Below are positions 31,064-36,719 of a stretch of DNA of 36,719 bases, in pieces. A program made the position numbers and the translations under genes. Under the pieces are notes generated by a model, which was not told the DNA's origin, did no database searches, and worked only from the letters and a program-made list of their open reading frames with translations. Each line of letters starts with the position of its first letter. Position 1 is the stretch's first letter. Location of the stretch: NCBI GenBank assembly GCA_946487795.1, contig CAMLUN010000009.1:1-36719 (forward strand), written 5' to 3'. The DNA is from an uncultured Lactobacillus sp. (GTDB taxonomy: Bacteria; Bacillota; Bacilli; Lactobacillales; Lactobacillaceae).

Positions 31064-32224
31064 GTGAAGCACGCCAAATTACGATCGTTCACTTTTATTC
31101 TTGTTGCATTTATGCTGGGATGTAATGAGTTTATGGTTGTGGGCGTTTTATCAGATATTGCACGAAGTTATCATGTTCCACTTTTCACAGTTGGCTTTTT
31201 GGTGACAGCTTTTGCAGGAGTCTATGCGATTAGTACGCCAATTATTACTACCTTAACTAGTAATTGGAATCGATATAAGCTTCTTATGCTATTAATGACT
31301 ATCTTTTTTGTGGGTAATACTTTAACTGCGATGGCACCAACACTTGGCTGGCTCCTATTTGCGCGAATTATTACTGCCGCTGTTGCTGGAACCATTATTT
31401 CATTAATTAACTTGCTAGTTAGTATAATTACACCAATGGACAAGCGGCCAATGGTTCTAGCGTGGGTCGGTGCAGGTTTTAGTATTGCGTCGGTCATTGG
31501 GGTTCCGCTTGGTACAACCATCGCAACATTACTTTCCTGGCACGATAGTTTTTGGATCATTTCAGGATTAACATTAATTGTGTTTGCATTGTTAGCCTGG
31601 CTTACTCCTCGTGATACACCTCAAATTAAAGGGAGCATTTTAGAACAATTAGCGCTATTAAAAGATCACCGTGTTTTATTAGGGATTGGAATCACGATGG
31701 CGGTCTTAAGTCTCCAGTATACTTTCTATACTTATGTCCGGCCGCTAATTACTACTGTGATGGACTTTAGCTTAACTAGTTTAAATTGGCTGCTGCTTCT
31801 TTTAGGGGTAATGAGTATTATTGGTAACGAAATTGCTGGAATCGTTGCGAGTCACAATGGGGTTCAAAAATTACCATTTGTCTTTATTCTCATGACAATA
31901 TTAAGTCTTATTCTTGGGATTGTATTGGGAAATAAGATTACAGGAATGCTTGTTCTAGCAACTCTTTGTGTCGTTGTAATTATATATGGAACAACTATCC
32001 AACTGGTATTTATTAGTGTGGCAGAAAAAGAATATCCGCAGTCATTAGCTTTAGCAACATCATTAATTTCAATTTTTGCTAATGTTGGGATTTCACTTGG
32101 ATCCTTTACGGCTTCTACTACTGTTAACTTTACTAATTTAACGATGCTTGGCTATGTAGGTGCAGTGTACGGACTTTTAGCGATCGGGTTATCTTTTGCC
32201 CTTCGTCGTTTTTACCGAAAATAA
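31064..32224 (+). CDS. MFS transporter, DHA1 (AraJ/PbuE-like) family
   Basis: A 386-residue protein with twelve predicted membrane segments, starting at GTG behind AAGGAGGTTTATT. The N-terminal CNEFMVVGVLSDIA fits the DHA1 pattern (E-F-x-x-x-G-L), and the loop between TM2 and TM3 (SNWNRYKLL) replaces a canonical motif A. Members export drugs, sugars or purines by proton antiport; the substrate cannot be told. Monocistronic, placed between the macrodomain terminator and cls. Confidence 0.85.
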   Translation: MKHAKLRSFTFILVAFMLGCNEFMVVGVLSDIARSYHVPLFTVGFLVTAFAGVYAISTPIITTLTSNWNRYKLLMLLMTIFFVGNTLTAMAPTLGWLLFARIITAAVAGTIISLINLLVSIITPMDKRPMVLAWVGAGFSIASVIGVPLGTTIATLLSWHDSFWIISGLTLIVFALLAWLTPRDTPQIKGSILEQLALLKDHRVLLGIGITMAVLSLQYTFYTYVRPLITTVMDFSLTSLNWLLLLLGVMSIIGNEIAGIVASHNGVQKLPFVFILMTILSLILGIVLGNKITGMLVLATLCVVVIIYGTTIQLVFISVAEKEYPQSLALATSLISIFANVGISLGSFTASTTVNFTNLTMLGYVGAVYGLLAIGLSFALRRFYRK

Positions 32225-32299
32225 TCTCTGAACCTGCTGAAAAGTAAGCAAATAATGGCTATAATGAATCAGTAATACAACTAGGGAGATTATTAAATT

Positions 32300-33793
32300 A
32301 TGGATATTGTTTGGACATGGGATGTTATTCGCCGCATTATTGAAGTCCTATGGTTGATTAACATTGCTTTTGCAGTATGGACTGTTTTTCGTAGTCGTCG
32401 GGATATTGCATCAACTTGGGCATGGCTATTAGTCTTAACTATTTTGCCAGTAGTTGGATTTATCCTATATCTTTTTGTGGGACGACAATTATCCCATGAT
32501 GAGATATTTAGTATTCAAGATGAGCAAAAACAATTACGGACTAAATATCTTGAAAAACAACGAAAATTAAGTGAAGAACATGAATTAATGCCAAAAGGAA
32601 GCCGGTTGTCGCGTGATCGTCAGTTAGTTAACCTTTTTTTGAGTTTGAATGATTCAGTAGTAACCTTTAATAATAAAGTTCACGTATTTATTGATGGGAA
32701 AAAGAAGTTTGATAAGTTAATTGACGATATAAATCATGCAACTGATCATGTATATATTGAATACTATTCCTTTTATGCTGATAATCTAGGGAAGCGGGTG
32801 TTGGCAGCCTTAGAAGATGCGGCTGCACGAGGAGTAAAAGTCCGTGTTCTCTATGATTTAAGTGGGTCTCATGGAACTACTTTCAAATTTTTTAAGCATT
32901 TAGAAGAATTAGGTGGAGAAGCGCAAGCGTTTATTGCTGCTGCCAAAGCTTATTTTCAAACGCCACGGTTAAATTATCATCTTCACCGTAAACTAGCTAT
33001 TATCGATGGCAAGATTGGTTACATTGGTGGATTCAATATCGGTGATCAATACCTTGGCGAAGATCCTAAGTTTGGCTATTGGCGTGATACCCACCTTCGT
33101 GTCGTCGGACAAGCAACGATGATGATGACAGTGCGGTTTGCGATGGACTGGAATACAACCTGTCGAAAAACTCATAAAAAGAAAATTGACCTTGAAAAAG
33201 AATTTAAGAATTTTGAACTGGTTGCACCAGATGGCGATCCAGATGAGGTTCCAATGCAAATCGTATCTTCTGGACCGGATAATGAAAATTATTCAATTCG
33301 ACGGGGATATGAATCAATTATTAGTTCGGCCCGAAAATACGTCTATATTCAATCGCCATACCTTATTCCAGAAGATTCAGTGCTGGAAGCATTAGTAATT
33401 GCCGCAAGAAGTGGAATTGACGTCCGAATTATGATCCCATGCATGCCTGATCATCCATTTGTTTATCGGGCAACGGAATATTATGCTAAATACTTAGTGA
33501 ACAACGGGGTAAAAGTTTACAAGTACGATAATGGCTTTATTCATTCAAAGACGATGGTTAGTGGGAGCAACATTGCTTCTGTTGGTTCGGCAAATATGGA
33601 TTACCGTAGTTTTAGACTTAATTTTGAAGTCAATGCATTTGCGTATAATGAAAAACTAACAGCGCAGTTAAAGCAAGACTTTGAAAATGACATGAAAAAG
33701 AGTACGTTACTTACTCCTGAGTATTTTGCTAATCAGTCAAAGTGGCGGAAATTCAAGCAATACTTTTCTCGCTTGCTTTCACCAATACTATAA
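32300..33793 (+). CDS. cls: Cardiolipin synthase, with a degenerate second HKD motif
   Basis: A 497-residue membrane enzyme joining two phosphatidylglycerol molecules to cardiolipin. Two N-terminal helices (about 10-28 and 38-60) precede two phospholipase D domains. The first HKD is intact (HRKLAIID, His229). The second reads HSKTMVSG (His415, Lys417), with Gly in place of the motif Asp at 422. The following GSANMDYRSFRLNFE is normal. The Asp is not the nucleophile (His is), so activity may persist. Length is typical. AGGGAG precedes the ATG. A terminator is shared with the convergent MerR gene. Confidence 0.93.
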   Translation: MDIVWTWDVIRRIIEVLWLINIAFAVWTVFRSRRDIASTWAWLLVLTILPVVGFILYLFVGRQLSHDEIFSIQDEQKQLRTKYLEKQRKLSEEHELMPKGSRLSRDRQLVNLFLSLNDSVVTFNNKVHVFIDGKKKFDKLIDDINHATDHVYIEYYSFYADNLGKRVLAALEDAAARGVKVRVLYDLSGSHGTTFKFFKHLEELGGEAQAFIAAAKAYFQTPRLNYHLHRKLAIIDGKIGYIGGFNIGDQYLGEDPKFGYWRDTHLRVVGQATMMMTVRFAMDWNTTCRKTHKKKIDLEKEFKNFELVAPDGDPDEVPMQIVSSGPDNENYSIRRGYESIISSARKYVYIQSPYLIPEDSVLEALVIAARSGIDVRIMIPCMPDHPFVYRATEYYAKYLVNNGVKVYKYDNGFIHSKTMVSGSNIASVGSANMDYRSFRLNFEVNAFAYNEKLTAQLKQDFENDMKKSTLLTPEYFANQSKWRKFKQYFSRLLSPIL

Positions 33794-33801
33794 AATGCAA
33801 A

Positions 33802-33843
33802 AAAATGACCAAGGTTTAGCAATTGTACGCCTTGGTCATTTTT
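33802..33843. terminator. Bidirectional terminator between cls and the MerR gene
   Basis: AAAATGACCAAGG (33802-33814) pairs with CCTTGGTCATTTT, with A- and T-runs at both ends. Confidence 0.85.
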
Positions 33844-33844
33844 G

Positions 33845-34548
33845 TTAATAATATTCTTCAATACAATGATTTTTTTGTGAACACTTGTCACAGGTAAGAT
33901 ATCTTGTATTAGGAGTATGACGGGCAAAAAGCCATTTACTAAGCGACACCCTAAACTTATGAAAACAATGAGGACAAATATAGCAAGTATGATGGTAATA
34001 ATTTATAGCAATATACCAAGTTAAAGCAACTGTAATAAGAATTCCTAATAATAACCATATCAAATTTCCTTGATAAAAAAGAAAGTAAAGAATGCTACCC
34101 CAAAGAATGAAGTCGATACTGATACCAATAAGCAATAATTTAATTCGTAACTGTTTTAACTTCTTTGTTTTCTTGATCTTGTCAAAAATACTTTGACTGA
34201 TATTTCCTGGGAAATCAGAATGTTTATTCAAAAAAGTTTCTAATTGAGATAGACTTGCTAATTGTTCTGAAGCGTCTTTGATTTCCTGCTTGAGTTTTCT
34301 TCGTTGGTTAACAATTAGGCTTTTTAGAATATTGTTGTCAGTGTCATTAATAATCTGTTGAATGTCTTTTAAGCTGAATCCTAATTGTTTATAAATTAGA
34401 ATTTCTTGAAGTTGTTTAAGGCCTTGATCATTATAATGGCGCAATCCGTTTTCAGTTCGTTTAGCATGAAGCAACCCACGGCGGTCATAGTATTGGATTG
34501 TCCTGATTGAAACATTACATTTTTTGCTAATTGACCAGTCGTATACAT
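33845..34548 (-). pseudogene. MerR-family regulator with TM segments and zinc ribbon, frameshifted near the N-terminus
   Basis: From ATG 34548 the minus strand reads MYTTGQLAK, then loses frame in a run of six A (plus-strand T 34520-34525) where seven would continue CNVSIRTIQYYDRRGLLHAK, the MerR winged-helix core. The intact remainder (209 residues from a TTG at 34474) has the rest of the MerR DNA-binding domain, a coiled coil, two membrane helices (about 113-130 and 138-158) and Cys pairs CYICPHC and CDKC as a probable zinc ribbon at the C-terminus. Without the first helices DNA binding should fail. A sequencing error at the A-run is an alternative. Confidence 0.72.
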
Positions 34549-34608
34549 ATTGACCACTCCTTTCATACTATCAAGTGTAGCTAATGACGTAAGATCGCGG
34601 TCAATAGG

Positions 34609-34656
34609 AAAAAGGAAAGAGATTAGATTAAAAATACCTTAGTCTCTTTCCTTTTT
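34609..34656 (-). terminator. Terminator of the metA-cysK operon
   Basis: AAAAAGGAAAGAGA (34609-34622) is perfectly complementary to 34643-34656. On the minus strand the stem follows the cysK stop and ends in a T-run. Confidence 0.88.
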
Positions 34657-34662
34657 AAATTT

Positions 34663-35586
34663 TTAGTAATTAAATAATTCTGTTGAAAGGTAACGGTCAC
34701 CGCCATCAGGAGCAACAGTAATAACTTGCTTACCCTTACCAAGCTTTTTTGCGACTTCAATCGCACCTTTGATATTAGCACCAGCTGAGATACCAACAAG
34801 AATTCCTTCTTGATGACCAACTTCACGTGCCATCGTAATAGCGTCATCGCTCTTAATTTCAAGGATTCCGTTGTAAACATCAGTATCAAGAACTTTCGGG
34901 ATAAAGCCAGCACTGATCCCTTGAATTTTGTGCTTGCTACCTTTTCCTTCTTTTAATACTGGAGATTCTGCTGGTTCAAGAGCATAAATTTGGACATTAG
35001 GATTAGCTTTTTTCAATGCATGACCCACCCCGGTAAGTGTTCCTCCAGTACCAACACCAGCAACAAATGCGTCAGGAATATCATCGCCAAATGCTTCAAG
35101 AATTTCTTTTCCTGTAGTTTCTTCATGAATTGCTGGATTTGCTGGATTATCAAATTGCATTGGCATAAAGTAGCCTTTTTCTTTAACTAGTTCTTCTGCT
35201 TTTGCAATTGCACCCTTCATTCCGTCGGCACCGGGAGTAAGAATAAGTTCGGCTCCATAACCTTGCATGAGTTTCCGGCGTTCAACACTCATTGTTTCTG
35301 GCATGGTGATGACAAGATGGTATCCCTTGGCAGCGGCAACCATGGCTAGGCCAACACCAGTGTTTCCAGAGGTTGGTTCAACAATAGTGCCACCTGCTTG
35401 TAATTTACCAGCTTTTTCAGCTTCTTCAATCATGGCAAGGGCAATCCGATCCTTAATTGAACCACCAGGATTAAAGAATTCAAGTTTTACATAAACGTCT
35501 GCTGCATCTTCAGGAACAACGCGATTTAACTTAACAATCGGAGTATTACCGATTAAATTTACAATTGAATTAGTGATTTTCGTCAT
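34663..35586 (-). CDS. cysK: Cysteine synthase (O-acetylserine sulfhydrylase)
   Basis: A 307-residue PLP enzyme making L-cysteine from O-acetylserine and sulfide. The PLP lysine is Lys45 in [16 protein letters not shown] binds substrate, [10 protein letters not shown] binds the PLP phosphate, and GISAGAN is conserved. ATG 35586 follows AAAGGAGTAATTAAT at good spacing; a longer frame reaching into metA is not a real start. It begins 5 bp after the MetA-like gene and is the last gene of the operon, with a strong terminator. Control is predicted through the cysteine leader upstream of metA. Confidence 0.95.
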   Translation of the reverse strand: MTKITNSIVNLIGNTPIVKLNRVVPEDAADVYVKLEFFNPGGSIKDRIALAMIEEAEKAGKLQAGGTIVEPTSGNTGVGLAMVAAAKGYHLVITMPETMSVERRKLMQGYGAELILTPGADGMKGAIAKAEELVKEKGYFMPMQFDNPANPAIHEETTGKEILEAFGDDIPDAFVAGVGTGGTLTGVGHALKKANPNVQIYALEPAESPVLKEGKGSKHKIQGISAGFIPKVLDTDVYNGILEIKSDDAITMAREVGHQEGILVGISAGANIKGAIEVAKKLGKGKQVITVAPDGGDRYLSTELFNY

Positions 35587-35591
35587 ATTAA

Positions 35592-36419
35592 TTACTCCTT
35601 TACAAATTGTTGTGTAGCTATGTGATCCGCAACTGAATGAAGCCAATTATCAAAGAATACTCGTTGGGTAGTTGCCCAGCTAAATTCAGGATCTTTCATA
35701 TGAAGCGGATCGCGAAAGTAGTTTTGCGGCTTGATATACTCAACACCGGGATTAGCATTCCGCTCTCGTAAGTATTCCTTTAAAAGGGCATCCTTTCCGT
35801 ATTCAAGATGGGAGAAAAGAAAGTATTGGTTCTTTTCTCGAGCGCGGAACGAGAATAAGAAGTTATTTTTGGTCACAGCATTAATAACTAATCGTGAATC
35901 TTTCATAATCTTGTCAATATCGAGTTCGGCATAACGAGCATGGGGAGCAAGAAAACCATCAGGTAATCCTTTTAAGAGGGGAGCTTGCGCGCGCAAATAA
36001 TTGTGGAAGACTCCAAAAATTTTTTCAGGTAATTGAAATTTTGGAATATCATAAAGATAGTTAGCAGCTGCCATCGCGCCCCAGCAAATGTAAAGTTGTG
36101 GAATGTTATTGGCAACTAATACGTCAATCAATTGATGAATCTCATCAAGATATGTAATTTCTTCAAATGTGAGTTGTTCGATTGGCGCGCCAGTGATAAT
36201 AAAAGCATCCATTGTGGCAACTTGTTTAAAATCTAAAGGCTGGGAAATCTCTTGAACAATGTCAGGGACAGGGCGAGAAGTATAGTGTGTTTGAGGGTAA
36301 AAGTATTGTACATCAACATTGTAGGATCCCTCAGAAAGTACTTTTGTAAATCGCAGTTGAGTATCTACTTTGTCATGCATTAAGTTAAGAATTCCTATTC
36401 TTAATGGATCTGCCGTCAT
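35592..36419 (-). CDS. metA: MetA-family O-acyltransferase, probably serine O-acetyltransferase (cysE role)
   Basis: A 275-residue protein of the homoserine trans-succinylase (HTS) family, which has a class I glutaminase-like fold. The catalytic residues are Cys112 in YICWGAMAA, and His204 and Glu206 in LFSHLEYGK. Annotation by similarity gives homoserine O-succinyl/acetyltransferase. But it sits 5 bp before cysK and no methionine gene is near. In Lacticaseibacillus casei a MetA-like gene beside cysK has been reported to act as serine acetyltransferase (from memory). The same role, making O-acetylserine for CysK, is the better reading here. No CysE of the left-handed helix type is in the window. 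SD GAGGTGATTTC. Confidence 0.88.
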   Translation of the reverse strand: MTADPLRIGILNLMHDKVDTQLRFTKVLSEGSYNVDVQYFYPQTHYTSRPVPDIVQEISQPLDFKQVATMDAFIITGAPIEQLTFEEITYLDEIHQLIDVLVANNIPQLYICWGAMAAANYLYDIPKFQLPEKIFGVFHNYLRAQAPLLKGLPDGFLAPHARYAELDIDKIMKDSRLVINAVTKNNFLFSFRAREKNQYFLFSHLEYGKDALLKEYLRERNANPGVEYIKPQNYFRDPLHMKDPEFSWATTQRVFFDNWLHSVADHIATQQFVKE

Positions 36420-36450
36420 GAAATCACCTCGATATAATCTAAACCAAATT

Positions 36451-36532
36451 AAAAACTGTCACTAAGCAATACCGTAGATTAACCACGCCTAAATAAGGGC
36501 AGTCTAATCTGTCGTGAGTAGTTTAGCAACAG
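36451..36532 (-). promoter_or_regulatory. Predicted cysteine-responsive attenuator (terminator whose 5' arm holds the Cys codons)
   Basis: On the minus strand CTGTTGCTAAAC (36521-36532), spanning the two Cys codons and stop of the leader ORF, can pair with GCTTAGTGACAG (36456-36467): nine Watson-Crick and two G-U pairs of twelve. GCTTAGTGACAG is followed at once by TTTTT (36451-36455). Between the arms an inner hairpin can form (AGATTA with TAATCT, GCC with GGC). A ribosome held at the Cys codons would cover the 5' arm and prevent this terminator. No T-box or SAM-box sequence was found. Confidence 0.55.
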
Positions 36533-36573
36533 CTTGTAATTTTTTCTATGATGGTGGTGTTAATAAGAATCAT
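36523..36573 (-). CDS. Leader peptide of the cysteine operon, ends Ser-Cys-Cys
   Basis: The 16-residue ORF MILINTTIIEKITSCC ends with the tandem codons TGT-TGC and a TAA. AAGGAG lies nine bases before the ATG, as good a site as for the structural genes. It begins about 40 nt after the predicted transcription start and ends about 100 bp before the MetA-like gene. Two adjacent Cys codons at the very end of a short ORF, ahead of the two genes that make cysteine, is the classical leader-peptide layout. Confidence 0.65.
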   Translation of the reverse strand: MILINTTIIEKITSCC

Positions 36574-36621
36574 GAACGACATCTCCTTATTTTATCGGTC
36601 GTACTTATTTATAGTAATTAA

Positions 36622-36650
36622 AGTGTAACCGTTAAAATAAGAAATGTCAA
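36622..36650 (-). promoter_or_regulatory. Promoter of the leader-metA-cysK transcript
   Basis: A consensus TTGACA (36645-36650), a 17-bp spacer and TACACT (36622-36627) on the minus strand. Transcription should start near 36615, giving a leader of about 195 nt, which explains the 300-bp non-coding end of the window. Nothing else was seen from 36651 to the end. Confidence 0.75.
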
Positions 36651-36719
36651 TTTGTAGTACTTAACCGTATCTGTCAAGTTTTCATAGGTAGCCTTTAAAT
36701 ATACAGTTTTAGTGGGTTA

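Noticed and set aside
33138-33395. Open frame inside cls
   Set aside because: Shadow frame with no SD; the phospholipase D domains cover the region.
36420-36620. T-box or SAM riboswitch in the metA leader
   Set aside because: No GGGTGGNACCGCG-like T-box sequence and no S-box core was found on the coding strand. The Cys-codon ORF explains the leader better.

Overview
The window looks like chromosomal DNA of a low-GC lactobacillus, most likely Limosilactobacillus reuteri or a close relative. That judgement rests on AT-rich sequence, strong AGGAGG-type ribosome binding sites, a T-box-controlled brnQ, PepO, an ABC-F protein, an Rpn-family protein with heptad repeats, and a MetA-like/CysK cysteine pair. 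No rRNA, tRNA or CRISPR array was seen.

Bases 1-12,700 are accessory DNA rich in broken genes. At the far left is what looks like the right end of an IS200/IS605-type element, then a truncated tyrosine recombinase and a frameshifted XRE regulator. Next comes metal resistance: cadD-cadX behind a perfect 40-bp palindromic operator, and an arsR-acr3-arsC operon with two ArsR-type operators. A decayed second arsC lies on the other side of cadDX. A mercuric/glutathione-reductase-like flavoenzyme follows. Bases 6383-10537 hold a porphyrin module: coproheme decarboxylase hemQ/chdC (broken by one amber codon), an MFS transporter, coproporphyrin ferrochelatase (cpfC/hemH), a permease remnant and a PAS-domain protein. 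Then come an Fst-like type I toxin-antitoxin locus with a broken toxin frame, a zinc-ribbon protein paired with a membrane-anchored XRE regulator, and a frameshifted RelB/DinJ antitoxin.

Bases 12,793-36,719 look like ordinary core genome: ABC-F protein, CmpB-type membrane protein, glucosaminidase, brnQ with T-box leader, a DUF2325 protein, an NrnB-like DHH phosphoesterase, an Rpn deletion derivative, a lipoprotein, a flavodoxin-fold oxidoreductase, DUF488, 3-methyladenine DNA glycosylase with a MoxR ATPase/VWA operon, PepO, an XRE-TM regulator overlapping a macrodomain hydrolase, an MFS transporter, cardiolipin synthase, a frameshifted MerR regulator, and the metA-like/cysK operon.

The most interesting signal is upstream of metA-cysK. 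A strong promoter is followed by a 16-codon leader ORF ending Ser-Cys-Cys-stop. Its Cys codons lie inside a segment that can pair with a distal segment directly followed by a U-run. This has the architecture of a cysteine-responsive transcription attenuator controlling cysteine synthesis. A second notable point is the short porphyrin module, which would let a heme auxotroph make heme from scavenged coproporphyrin but carries a nonsense codon in its last-step enzyme.
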